64,000 nucleotides of DNA, taken from IMG/VR virus record IMGVR_UViG_3300027996_000014, positions 24,209-88,208 of that record, one strand, 5' to 3'. Origin of the DNA: a virus. Below, one piece after another: positions 22,881-32,262 of the stretch. The translations under genes were made by a program, and so were the position numbers. The notes under the pieces are model-generated. The model made no database searches. It was not told where the DNA came from and saw only the letters and a program-made list of their open reading frames with translations. How positions within the stretch are numbered: the stretch's first letter is position 1; each line of letters opens with the position of its first letter.

Positions 22881-24020
22881 ATGGAAAATTACTTACACCT
22901 TACTGTAGATATAAGAAGAAATAATAATACAATATTAGATATTGATTTATATTTTGAAAATAAATTTATTGTTGAGGCAGAAGATTTTTTAATCTCTAAA
23001 AACAAATATAAATTAAAAAAAAATGATAAAATTTTCTTTTTACCTGGGGTTAATATACCAAGAGTAAAAATTAAAAATTTAACATTTACTCAAGGGATTA
23101 AAAGTATACGTGATGTTAAAAAAGCAGATGCTGTTTTTATGAGTGATTTAACTTTTGGTAAAATGGTAGAAAATGATTTTACTTATACTATGCCAGTAAC
23201 TATATTTAAAAATTATATTGAAATTATAGAAAATGAATTAAGTTCTGAACAAATAGAATATGTAATAAAATCATTAGAGTCTTATAAATTTGATAATATA
23301 ATTATGACTGGAAATACTTATAGAAGTATGGCAAATGATAATTTAAATGTTATTAAAAATAATCCTAAAATTTATAATGAAATTGTAGATAATGTTAGTT
23401 CATCATATCTTAAAATTTTAAAAGAAGAACATATTGACACATATAATTATTTAATTGGTAAAGAAATATTTGATGAATCATGTATAATTGAAATGTTAAA
23501 TGGAAATGACGCATTAACTATTGATAAAAAAGTATTTCAACAATTAGAGTCTATGCTTGATAGTGATGATTCTGAAAATCATACAATTGCTATGGAAATA
23601 ATGGCAAATTGTGAATATAAAAGTAGTCTTTTACATTTAATGATTTTGTTTGAAAAATTTAATGATATTTTTTCTAGAAGTAAATTTAAAAATCACATTA
23701 ATTTTAAATCATTGTTATCGTATTTAGATATGACACCTAGTAATATACATGTTCGTTTAGATACTGTAATTGAATTATTTATTAAAAGAGAAGCATTAAC
23801 TGAAGAATGGGCAGATGTAATATTAAAAAATTATGATTATAGAATCAGAATGGGAGAATCTAAATATTTTAAATGTCATACAGTAACTCTTGATAATGAA
23901 GCATTAAAATTTTTAAATATTAATTATAAAAGACAATTAACAGATGATTTTGTTCCTGTTGTTGTAGAAAAAGTAGAAGAAGTAGAAGAAACCGTTTCTT
24001 CTAGTATAGTATGGATATAA
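22881..24020 (+). CDS. Unknown protein linked to the MoxR/VWA pair (379 aa)
   Basis: The start lies 1 nt after the ATPase stop. The N-terminal third is beta-rich (LHLTVDIRRNNNTILDIDLYFENKFIVEAED…); the rest is helical and acidic and ends with VEKVEEVEETVSSSIVWI. No motifs are recognised. The tight spacing and position suggest it is a substrate, adaptor or third subunit of the MoxR/VWA machine (inference). Confidence 0.6.
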   Translation: MENYLHLTVDIRRNNNTILDIDLYFENKFIVEAEDFLISKNKYKLKKNDKIFFLPGVNIPRVKIKNLTFTQGIKSIRDVKKADAVFMSDLTFGKMVENDFTYTMPVTIFKNYIEIIENELSSEQIEYVIKSLESYKFDNIIMTGNTYRSMANDNLNVIKNNPKIYNEIVDNVSSSYLKILKEEHIDTYNYLIGKEIFDESCIIEMLNGNDALTIDKKVFQQLESMLDSDDSENHTIAMEIMANCEYKSSLLHLMILFEKFNDIFSRSKFKNHINFKSLLSYLDMTPSNIHVRLDTVIELFIKREALTEEWADVILKNYDYRIRMGESKYFKCHTVTLDNEALKFLNINYKRQLTDDFVPVVVEKVEEVEETVSSSIVWI

Positions 24021-24030
24021 ATTAAATAAA

Positions 24031-24552
24031 ATGGAAATAAAATGGATTTTTAGCAGGAGTTTGTCTAATGAACTTAAATTAGAATTTCCTGAATTTATTA
24101 CACATATTCCTCAAACTAAAAAAAAATGGATAAAAATTGGATATAATAAATTATATGCAAGTGGTCATTTCTCTATGCGAGCAGCATTAGTTGCTACAAT
24201 GCATAGATATATAGAAAAGAATATTCCAGACAATTTAATAATTAGATCACCTATTGAAACATCATTAATCGTTTACGCTCCCATTAATTTTGGGAATGTA
24301 AAACGATTAACTGATAAAAAAACAGGTAATAAGTATATAAGTTGGAAACCTGCTAGAGATGATTATGAACCTAATTGGGACATTGGAAACTTAGCACTAG
24401 TTTGGTTAAAGTGTTTAGATGATGTAGTTGTAAAAAAGAATATTATTAAAGATGATAGTATTGCATATTTAACAAAAACATCATATGAATTTAGAGAAGT
24501 AAAAACGATGAAAGAAAGAAAATTAGTATACACTTTAAAAACTATAAAATAA
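24031..24552 (+). CDS. RusA-like Holliday junction resolvase (173 aa)
   Basis: The C-terminal half carries the RusA signature: WDIGNLALVWLKCLDDVVVKK (about 114-134; Asp, Asn, Leu and the Lys/Asp spacing) followed by IIKDDSIAYLTKTSYEF (about 136-152; the DD pair is catalytic in RusA). The N-terminal part has strands and a basic ITHIPQTKKKW segment. RusA dimers cut four-way junctions made by replication and recombination. Between the MoxR machine and the exonuclease gene it fits the recombination module. Confidence 0.72.
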   Translation: MEIKWIFSRSLSNELKLEFPEFITHIPQTKKKWIKIGYNKLYASGHFSMRAALVATMHRYIEKNIPDNLIIRSPIETSLIVYAPINFGNVKRLTDKKTGNKYISWKPARDDYEPNWDIGNLALVWLKCLDDVVVKKNIIKDDSIAYLTKTSYEFREVKTMKERKLVYTLKTIK

Positions 24553-24553
24553 T

Positions 24554-25570
24554 ATGGAAGAAAATTATAGAAAAATTAAAAAAGTTAACCAGAGTACTTT
24601 AAAAAAAATACTGGTTAGTCCTCAAGCATATATTAGAGCTAGAGATAAAGTCGATGAGGAGGGAGTAACACCTGAACATTTTGTATTTGGTAGAATGGTG
24701 GATGATATGTTGCTGAATCCCTCTGAAATTGACAATCTTTATTATGTAATGGATGATGTAGGAACAAGTAATGCAATTAAAGAGATTATTAGAAATGTTT
24801 ATGATTTTGCAAAACTAGAAAATAATATTACATTAATTGTTGATCCAAAATTAGAAGATGCTATTTTAAACGCATGTGAAATGTATAATTATCAACCTAG
24901 GTATAAACCAGAAACTAAAATTAGTAAGATTCAAGAATTAGGAGGAACTTATTTTAATTCATTAAATAACGCAGGAAAAAAAACTATTGTTTCTAAAGAA
25001 GATTATAATAGTGCAACTATTTGCGTAGCTGCTTTAAAAACTGATAAATATATAAGTAAGTATTTTTCAAAAGCAAAAGAAGTTGAAAATTTAGATAGAT
25101 TTATTATGGAATTTGAACTAAAAGGAATACCTTGTAAAGGAGAACTTGATAGAATACATATTAATCATTCAGAAAAGATTATTCGACCTATTGATTTTAA
25201 ATATACTGGTAAATCAGTTCTAGGGTTTAAATTTGATTTCTGGAAATATAGATATGATTTCCAAGGTGCATTTTATACAATGGGTATATTAAGGAATGAT
25301 AAAATTAAAGCTTTAGTATTAGAAGGTTATAAATTATTACCCTTTCAATATATTGTTGTAGAAAAAGATATGAATAATTTGCCGATGATTTTTGAATTTA
25401 CAGATAGCATTATTAGTATGGGTCAACTTGGCGGAACATTTCCTAATGGTAAAGTCATAGAAGGTATTTCTCAAGCATTAGAAAAATATGTATATCATAA
25501 TAAAACTGATAATTGGGATTATTCAAAAGAGTATATTGATAGTGGAGGAAAAGTAATGCTAACTTTATAA
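24554..25570 (+). CDS. PD-(D/E)XK exonuclease, RecE/Exo VIII-like (338 aa)
   Basis: The N-terminus has the family entry motif QSTLKKILVSPQAYIRA (about 13-29). The catalytic core is EFELKGIPCKGELDRIHI (about 186-203; Glu and the GELD Asp), then RPIDFKYTG (about 212-220; D and the Lys of the (D/E)xK motif) and YDFQGAFYT (about 235). Such enzymes resect double-strand ends to feed single-strand annealing by Sak4/SSB. All catalytic positions appear present. Confidence 0.85.
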   Translation: MEENYRKIKKVNQSTLKKILVSPQAYIRARDKVDEEGVTPEHFVFGRMVDDMLLNPSEIDNLYYVMDDVGTSNAIKEIIRNVYDFAKLENNITLIVDPKLEDAILNACEMYNYQPRYKPETKISKIQELGGTYFNSLNNAGKKTIVSKEDYNSATICVAALKTDKYISKYFSKAKEVENLDRFIMEFELKGIPCKGELDRIHINHSEKIIRPIDFKYTGKSVLGFKFDFWKYRYDFQGAFYTMGILRNDKIKALVLEGYKLLPFQYIVVEKDMNNLPMIFEFTDSIISMGQLGGTFPNGKVIEGISQALEKYVYHNKTDNWDYSKEYIDSGGKVMLTL

Positions 25571-25584
25571 AATGATAATTAAAA

Positions 25585-26202
25585 ATGAGCTATGTAAAAT
25601 ATACAAAAACCTCTACTTTCTTATTTCCTTTATTGGACATAAGTAAATCATTATTTAAATGTGACATTAAAAAGAATGATAAGCAAATAATGACTACTAG
25701 GTTTTTAAATGCTTTTTTAAATGATAAAGATTTAAATAATACTTTATACAATGATGGACCATTTGTTTTCATTGTAATTAAACCATATCAAGATATAGAT
25801 TTTGATAAATTTCATTCAGATCTTATAGTTTTAGACAACTATGTAGATGAATATATTAAAAACAATTACCTAGTCATGTTATTTAAAATTAAAGATAAAT
25901 ACATGAAAGACTATGAATTAATTCTTAAAGGAAAATATTCAAAAGTTTCAAAAGCTGGTAAAAAAATAATAAACAATAATTCTTATTTTTCTGGACAATC
26001 GCATATTGTTCCATTAATCTTACGAAAAGCAGAAGAACTAAAAGAAAGTTGGCAAAGACGCTTAACTGCAGACAATAAAATAATAGATCTTGGCGATCAA
26101 GAGGTATGGGGAATATTAGATATGGAAAAAGAGAATTTGACAAAAGAAATAATAATGGAATACTCTTATTCAAAAATAAGTACTGTAGCTATTAAATTAT
26201 AA
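25585..26202 (+). CDS. Protein of unknown function (205 aa)
   Basis: A soluble alpha/beta protein (TSTFLFPLLDISKSLFKCDIKKND … GPFVFIVIKPYQDIDFDKFHSDLIVLDNYV … LGDQEVWGILDME) with a basic middle (KGKYSKVSKAGKKIINNN). It lies between the exonuclease and the glycosylase genes and is probably part of the same transcript. No family is recognised. Confidence 0.65.
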   Translation: MSYVKYTKTSTFLFPLLDISKSLFKCDIKKNDKQIMTTRFLNAFLNDKDLNNTLYNDGPFVFIVIKPYQDIDFDKFHSDLIVLDNYVDEYIKNNYLVMLFKIKDKYMKDYELILKGKYSKVSKAGKKIINNNSYFSGQSHIVPLILRKAEELKESWQRRLTADNKIIDLGDQEVWGILDMEKENLTKEIIMEYSYSKISTVAIKL

Positions 26203-26205
26203 TCT

Positions 26206-26892
26206 ATGGCTAATAAGAAAGAATTTTGGATAGAAAAACTAGGTAAAAAATGGACTATGCAACTAAAAAATATGTTGCGTAGTCCTTACTCTACTAAATT
26301 AATGAACTTTATTACTATAGAATATGCAATGAATGATATTGAACCTTATAAGGTAGATATGTTTAATGCTTATAAATTATGTAAATGGGAAGATTTAAAA
26401 ATTGTAATCATTGGTGATAAACCTTATACTACTACAACATCTAATGGATTAGCGTATAGTAATAAGTTTCTTTCTCAGTTTTATTCTGCAGAAATAAGTA
26501 TAATCCACGATTGCTTAGAAAAAGAGTATTATAAAGATGGGTTTTATTTAGATTTTGATTTTAGTTTAGAAAATTGGGCAAAACAAGGAGTATTTCTCAT
26601 TAATAAACAATTGACTACTAGAATTAAAGATGATGAAAACATTCATAAAAAACCTTGGAGTAAATTTATATCTGCAACATTAAATGCAATAGTAGAATAT
26701 AAACCAGGTACTATTTTTATATTATGGGGAAAAGAAGCTCAATTATTAGAACCACATTTAAAAAATATGTATATTCTAAAATATGATCATCCTTCTAAAT
26801 ATGTAGATAGTAATAAAGATTGGAATTGTCCAAACTTTAAAGAAGCTGATAAAATCTTAATAGATTTATACGGAGAAACAGTTAAATGGTAA
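26206..26892 (+). CDS. Uracil-DNA glycosylase-like protein with altered catalytic motif (228 aa)
   Basis: The layout follows family 1 UDG: motif I at VIIGDKPYTTTTSNGLAYS (about 66-84; E. coli Ung has GQDPYH…GLAFS), a LINKQLTTR-like segment (about 131, Ung LLLNTVLTVR), W-K-FI…GTIFILWG and KYDHPSK (about 193, Ung GHPSP). In motif I the catalytic Asp position is Lys and the Asp is shifted by one, so glycosylase activity is uncertain. UDG-like genes are conserved in crAss-like phages. It is the last plus-strand gene. Confidence 0.8.
   Translation: MANKKEFWIEKLGKKWTMQLKNMLRSPYSTKLMNFITIEYAMNDIEPYKVDMFNAYKLCKWEDLKIVIIGDKPYTTTTSNGLAYSNKFLSQFYSAEISIIHDCLEKEYYKDGFYLDFDFSLENWAKQGVFLINKQLTTRIKDDENIHKKPWSKFISATLNAIVEYKPGTIFILWGKEAQLLEPHLKNMYILKYDHPSKYVDSNKDWNCPNFKEADKILIDLYGETVKW
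26495..26515 (+). repeat. 21-bp repeat shared with 8355-8375
   Basis: This 21-bp stretch inside the glycosylase-like gene is identical to 8355-8375 in the mosaic small gene, and in both it encodes SIIHDC. It contains several G/C bases, so chance identity is unlikely even in A/T-rich DNA. Confidence 0.8.
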
Positions 26893-26920
26893 AAAAAGGA
26901 ACACTTAAGTTCCTTTTTTT
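26891..26920. terminator. Bidirectional terminator between convergent gene arms
   Basis: AAAAAAAGGAAC (26891-26902) pairs with GTTCCTTTTTTT (26909-26920) around a 6-nt loop. It gives a T-run on both strands, just after the plus-strand stop at 26892 and just after the minus-strand stop at 26924. Confidence 0.92.
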
Positions 26921-26923
26921 TAT

Positions 26924-29900
26924 TTACCATACTTTATCTCCAGTTCTATATAATCTAATTGCTTGTGAAACACCAGGAATTGCTTCTCCTGTATGTACAA
27001 GTGCTTTATTACGTCCTTTAAAAGGTCCTGATATAAAATCTTCATTATCAATATCATCATCATAAAACTTTTGTACATCACCACCTATTTTATATACATC
27101 AGTTACTATTTGAAATACAGGTAACATTGTTTGACTAATTTTATCAAACTGCATAGGGTTAGTATAAAAACTAATATCAGTTTGTAATCTATTTATTTGA
27201 TTCATCAAAAAGTTTGATACAAAATTCTTCTTTTCATCATCATCTCCTCCAGATATTGCTCTTAGTAATAAACCAAAACCTGCTAATGCTAACATTAAAT
27301 AAAGTTCAGTCATATTCTTACGCATATTTGCTGCATCAGTTTTAGTAAATTTATTTGTACCAACATATTTGTCATCAAACTGAGTTTTTTGAAATAATGC
27401 TTTTCTTGCTAATTGTTTAATTGTAAATAATGTATCATTAATTACACTACCTTCAGTCTGCATACCAAAAATTTTACCCCCCAGATAACCAGCTCCAGCT
27501 CCAATAGCAGTTCCTATTCCAGGAAGAAACATTGTACCCACAGTAGCTCCTGTAGCTACTAGTTGTCCTTTTGTATAACTTTTATATCTACCTTTACGTA
27601 TAAATGGTTCATCCATACCGTAACTAAGTGCCCAATCTGTTTTTTCAGTTTCAAATCTATTTGCAAATCCTTCAAACATCCATGTACGGAATTGAGAAAT
27701 AGCTCTTCCAAAAACAGTAGCTTTTATTTGTAATGCATTATTATAATCACCGTGATTCATTTCAATGACTCTTTTTATCTTTTGAATAAGCTTAAGTTCA
27801 TTAAAAGATTTACCTTTAACATCTTTAGCAGTAAATCCTTCTTTTAATTGTCCATCTATACCATAAGCATCCCATAAACTTACTTCTTTACCATCTGGAT
27901 CAGATGCTTTAGATTCAAGCATTAATGCAATCATCACAGGAGCATAATTAAGGTACTCTGAACGTTCTTGCATTGCATATGGTCCAAATCTACTTAATGG
28001 GTTTTTTTTACCTGGAATACCTTTAAAAAGTTCTTTATTAGTAGTTTGAAGTAAATCCCATTGATCCATCATTGTTCTAATCTTAAGAGCATTACCGTTA
28101 ATGCCTTCCCAAGTGTTAAAAGATGCATTTCTACCAATTGAATTATTAGTCAACATATAAGCTTTTCTTAAAGTAGCCATTGAATAAAGTCTTCCATCAG
28201 ATCCTTCTATGATATTTGATATTACACCAAATCCAATATTAGAAAATGCTGAAAATGTATTCCAACCTAATCCTTTTAATGTCATATATTTAAGAAGCGT
28301 ATCACCTACACCACTAACTGTAACAACAGCTCCTAGTTTTTCTAATTCTTGTTTAAGAATTTCTTCGTCTTCTTCCGTAATTTCTCCTGCTAATAAATTT
28401 TCTATTTCTTTTTTACGTGCTGTTTCTTTACTATTATAAACTTTTTTTGTACTAGCACCTTCTACTTTTCTACTTGCAATACCATAAAATGATTCATTAA
28501 CAAAGAAATCAAGTGCAGATTTTAAATTACCTCCACTTTTTTTATCTTCTACAACTTTTCCATCTTTTGTTAATATTTCACCTTTACTATTAACTTCACC
28601 TGGAGATAATTGATTAAATTTATCAACTGCCATTTCAACTGAAGCTTGAATAGCAGATTTATGTTTATGTGCTAATGTACTTAATGTAAAAGCTTTCATT
28701 AATTTAGCAATATCCCAAGATCTTTCGTTAGATAATGAATTTCTAATTTCATTTTTAAACTTTGAAACTTGTTCTCTACTAGGATTTTCTCCGTTTTCTT
28801 GTTTATATTTAATTATTCGTACTTTAACTAAGTTTGAAACTTTAGATTCTATATCTTCAACAAATGGTACAGCTACATTTTTAGATATTTGTTTACTATT
28901 AGGATTTATATCAGCTTTAACTTCTGTAGCAAAATCAGTTGTAGTAAAAGATTCTTTCATCTTATCCCAAAAAGGAACAACTCCCATCATTACACCTTTT
29001 TCTGAAAAAGTTTCCATTAAACTTTTTTCAATATACGGAAGTACTCCTACTCCTAATTTAGCTCGTACATCTTTAGGTAATGAATATTTCAAAGTATTCA
29101 TTGTTTCAGTAATGTAATTATACCAATTTAAAATATCTTCATTTGCTTCTATTTTTGCAAAATTTGTATCATACCAACCTGTTTCATTATTATTAATATC
29201 AAATTTCTTAGGTATTTGTACTGAATATTCTCTAATTCCTTTAGGAGCATAAAAACTATCTTTTCTTCCTTCATTTTTTTTCTTACGAAGAGCAGGATTT
29301 TCTTGCATTGCTAATCCATAATAAGGAGAAAATTCTTTTTGTTGTTCTGCAAAAAACTCATCTCTTTCAGCTTGAGATTGATTAGATAAATCAGTTTGCA
29401 TTGCTTCATAATATACATCTCGCATCGTTCTATACTTCTCTATCTTCTTCTCTTGTTGTTCCATATAAAACTTAAACCCTTTTTCACCAAGATGTGCTTT
29501 AAGTTCTTCTATATGTGCTGCTTTTCTTTTTTTTATAACTTCAGCACTTTCATCGTTTTTAAATAGGAATTTATCTGGTAAATTTGATCCGTCAGCATGA
29601 GAGTCTTCAAATAATAATCTAACATCAAAAGTTATAGTATTTTTAGTTACCCAATTAAAAAAAGCATCTACATCTTTTTTATCTTTTTTTGGTAATCCAT
29701 TTGGTCCTAATTCTTTAAAAGCTTTTTGTATTAAATTATTACGAGTAGCATAAAATTCATGAGCAAATCTATGAGTCATTCTACTAGTTTCTAGGCCATC
29801 TTTAGTAAGTTGTTTTAATATATCATTACTATTACCTGTAGCTTGATTAAACTTTTTAGATAGCTTATCTATTTTATCCCATTCTACATTTGCTTCTTCT

Positions 29901-32251
29901 TGAGCTTTTGTATTAGCTTCTTGTACACCTAAGAATATAGCTTGTAATAGATTATTATCATGTCTTGCAATGTTTAATACTCTAGAACTTATTCCATTTA
30001 CATCGCTTACTAATTTAAATATTTCTTCGTCAGTTAAATTTTCATCGGTGTATTCTCTTACAAACTCTCCAATATATTTTTTCTGTAAAATATTTAATTT
30101 TCGTTGAAGATCTTCAGCATTTGATTTTCTAAGTCTAAATGCTGCACGAATAGATTCTGTATTAAATTCATCTTGATCTAACATTAAATGCTCATTAGGA
30201 GCCATTGAAAAATCACCTGCTTTTAACCATAAATCTACTATTCGTTGACCATATTGAACATTGTCAGCACTAATTGCAGAATCATCTAACATTCTTCTTA
30301 CTTCTTCTAATTGTCTATCTGCTATTTTTAAAACACCTTCATGTGAGGAAAGTTCACTACTTAATTTTATAAAACGATCAGCTCCTGTACGTTCATCATC
30401 ACGTATATTTTTTAAGTTTACCAATTTACGAGTAATTTTAGCTGACTCTTCTAGATTACCTATATTGTCATTTAATTCTCGTCTTAAACTAATAATTTCA
30501 CTATCAATTTTACGTTTTCTTATAGTCTCAGCATTTACTAATTGACTATTAGCAGTAGGTAATAAAAAATCTATATCATCACTTATATCTTGAGTCTTTT
30601 GATCTAAAGTAACTTCATTCCAAGTATTACCGTGTTCATCAGTAACTTGTTTAGTATCATATAACTTATTAAGAATATTAGTAACTCTATTAGAATAGAA
30701 AGCTTCAATAGGTTTAAGTTTTTCTAAACCCTGAGTTTTCATTTCTGCTTTTCTTGCTTCATCTTTTTTAATTTCTGACTCTAATTCTTTTAAAGATTGT
30801 GTTGGTTCATTAGAACCTTCTTCTTTATACTGTCCCTTTTCTATTCTCTCTTTACCTGCTTTTATAGAATTATCAATTCTAATAATCTCATCAGCAATAG
30901 TTTCATGCCCTTCTACCTTAGCAGCAGTATCACCAGTAGGAAATAGTACTTTTTCATATCCTTTTTTAATACTATCTTGAACAATAGATTCTATAAAGAA
31001 GTTAACCCAGTTACCTTTTTTGTTTAATAGTTGTAGGAATTGGTTTTGTTGTGAATTAGAATCTTGTGTTTTACCCCATCTTTCTGATTCTTCCCATTCT
31101 CCTGTTTGTTGATTAAAAACACCATCAGATATATCACCTCCAATCAAATCTTTCTTATCCCTCCCTTTCTGAAATAAATCAGATTGTACTTCTAGTATTC
31201 TACGAGTTTTAGTAGGAGTACCCCCCTTAGTAATAGGTCTACCTCTATATACAGGCTCTGGTCTTCCCTCATCATCAAAAGTTAGTTCTTCCTCTATAAG
31301 TTCTCCTTGAACTGTTTTTACAGTTCCCCCTTCAACTTCTTCATCACTTCTAAACCAACCTATACCTTTATCTGTACTAAAACCAGCATGTCCTTTGATA
31401 TTAGGAGTAATTCCTGGTGTAGCTATTTCATTTTCTGTATAGTTAGTACCTCCTGGAACTGTTAGATTAGCGTAGTATTTAGCACTTCCTGTAGGCACTT
31501 CCAGCTCATTGTCATCAGCGTAAAAATCATAAGGTTTATCGCTTTTATCTTTAGCAACATTAACCTCAACAACAAAACTATTTTCAGCTAATAAAGAAGT
31601 AATTATTTCTTCTCTATTGGTTAACTTTTTATCTAAAATAATTTGTTTTTGTGCTTTGGGTATTTGTAGTTCTGTAAGAATTTTATTTAAATCCCAACCA
31701 GCTTTTTTGCCTTTATTAAATATTTGTATAGCCTTATCAGATGATAAAATATTAGTAGATTTTAAATTATAACTAATAGGTAAATAATCAATATTATCTG
31801 CATTTGGTTTAAAATCACCATTTTCATCAAAGTATCCAGATTGTTGTTCAGACAATGATGGCGTAAATGAATCGTAATTTATTTGTGCATCATACCCCTC
31901 TACTCTAAGAATAGGGTTTTTTCTAGCAAGCTTTTGTCTAGATGCTTCATTTCCTCTTGAAAGATAATTAGGATTAAGTGTTACATCAAAAGTATTTCCG
32001 TAAATACGAGTATGTACGAATGAATGAGCAGTTCCATTCTTAGAATTATATTTAGCTAATCTATCTGCCATTGAGCTAAAATCTTCAGTCTTTGACTTAA
32101 AACCTATAGCTTTTTTAATTTCTGTAATAGTTTTAACATTAGGAATAGTATAATTATTGGCTACAAATGCCATTTTTGCTAATCTTTCTCCTGATTGAGA
32201 AACTAAAATTTTCCATTCTTTACTATTTTTGTTTGGACAATTTGCTGCCAT
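26924..32251 (-). CDS. Giant polyvalent virion/ejection-type protein (1775 aa)
   Basis: The last gene of the virion arm. Residues about 240-460 (KYYANLTVPGGTNYTENEIATPG … GHAGFSTDKGIGWFRSDEE … RRILEVQSDLFQKGRDKK … WVNFFIESIVQDSIKKGYEKVLFPTG) match the style of domains found in large phage polyvalent proteins. The middle 1000 residues are charged and coiled-coil-like. At about 1560-1600 a glycine-zipper hydrophobic segment (TGATVGTMFLPGIGTAIGAGAG) and at about 1680 another (LALAGFGLLLRAI) could insert into the host membrane. It is likely injected cargo near the RNA polymerase; the exact role is unknown. Confidence 0.72.
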   Translation of the reverse strand: MAANCPNKNSKEWKILVSQSGERLAKMAFVANNYTIPNVKTITEIKKAIGFKSKTEDFSSMADRLAKYNSKNGTAHSFVHTRIYGNTFDVTLNPNYLSRGNEASRQKLARKNPILRVEGYDAQINYDSFTPSLSEQQSGYFDENGDFKPNADNIDYLPISYNLKSTNILSSDKAIQIFNKGKKAGWDLNKILTELQIPKAQKQIILDKKLTNREEIITSLLAENSFVVEVNVAKDKSDKPYDFYADDNELEVPTGSAKYYANLTVPGGTNYTENEIATPGITPNIKGHAGFSTDKGIGWFRSDEEVEGGTVKTVQGELIEEELTFDDEGRPEPVYRGRPITKGGTPTKTRRILEVQSDLFQKGRDKKDLIGGDISDGVFNQQTGEWEESERWGKTQDSNSQQNQFLQLLNKKGNWVNFFIESIVQDSIKKGYEKVLFPTGDTAAKVEGHETIADEIIRIDNSIKAGKERIEKGQYKEEGSNEPTQSLKELESEIKKDEARKAEMKTQGLEKLKPIEAFYSNRVTNILNKLYDTKQVTDEHGNTWNEVTLDQKTQDISDDIDFLLPTANSQLVNAETIRKRKIDSEIISLRRELNDNIGNLEESAKITRKLVNLKNIRDDERTGADRFIKLSSELSSHEGVLKIADRQLEEVRRMLDDSAISADNVQYGQRIVDLWLKAGDFSMAPNEHLMLDQDEFNTESIRAAFRLRKSNAEDLQRKLNILQKKYIGEFVREYTDENLTDEEIFKLVSDVNGISSRVLNIARHDNNLLQAIFLGVQEANTKAQEEANVEWDKIDKLSKKFNQATGNSNDILKQLTKDGLETSRMTHRFAHEFYATRNNLIQKAFKELGPNGLPKKDKKDVDAFFNWVTKNTITFDVRLLFEDSHADGSNLPDKFLFKNDESAEVIKKRKAAHIEELKAHLGEKGFKFYMEQQEKKIEKYRTMRDVYYEAMQTDLSNQSQAERDEFFAEQQKEFSPYYGLAMQENPALRKKKNEGRKDSFYAPKGIREYSVQIPKKFDINNNETGWYDTNFAKIEANEDILNWYNYITETMNTLKYSLPKDVRAKLGVGVLPYIEKSLMETFSEKGVMMGVVPFWDKMKESFTTTDFATEVKADINPNSKQISKNVAVPFVEDIESKVSNLVKVRIIKYKQENGENPSREQVSKFKNEIRNSLSNERSWDIAKLMKAFTLSTLAHKHKSAIQASVEMAVDKFNQLSPGEVNSKGEILTKDGKVVEDKKSGGNLKSALDFFVNESFYGIASRKVEGASTKKVYNSKETARKKEIENLLAGEITEEDEEILKQELEKLGAVVTVSGVGDTLLKYMTLKGLGWNTFSAFSNIGFGVISNIIEGSDGRLYSMATLRKAYMLTNNSIGRNASFNTWEGINGNALKIRTMMDQWDLLQTTNKELFKGIPGKKNPLSRFGPYAMQERSEYLNYAPVMIALMLESKASDPDGKEVSLWDAYGIDGQLKEGFTAKDVKGKSFNELKLIQKIKRVIEMNHGDYNNALQIKATVFGRAISQFRTWMFEGFANRFETEKTDWALSYGMDEPFIRKGRYKSYTKGQLVATGATVGTMFLPGIGTAIGAGAGYLGGKIFGMQTEGSVINDTLFTIKQLARKALFQKTQFDDKYVGTNKFTKTDAANMRKNMTELYLMLALAGFGLLLRAISGGDDDEKKNFVSNFLMNQINRLQTDISFYTNPMQFDKISQTMLPVFQIVTDVYKIGGDVQKFYDDDIDNEDFISGPFKGRNKALVHTGEAIPGVSQAIRLYRTGDKVW

Positions 32252-32262
32252 ATTTTATTTTT

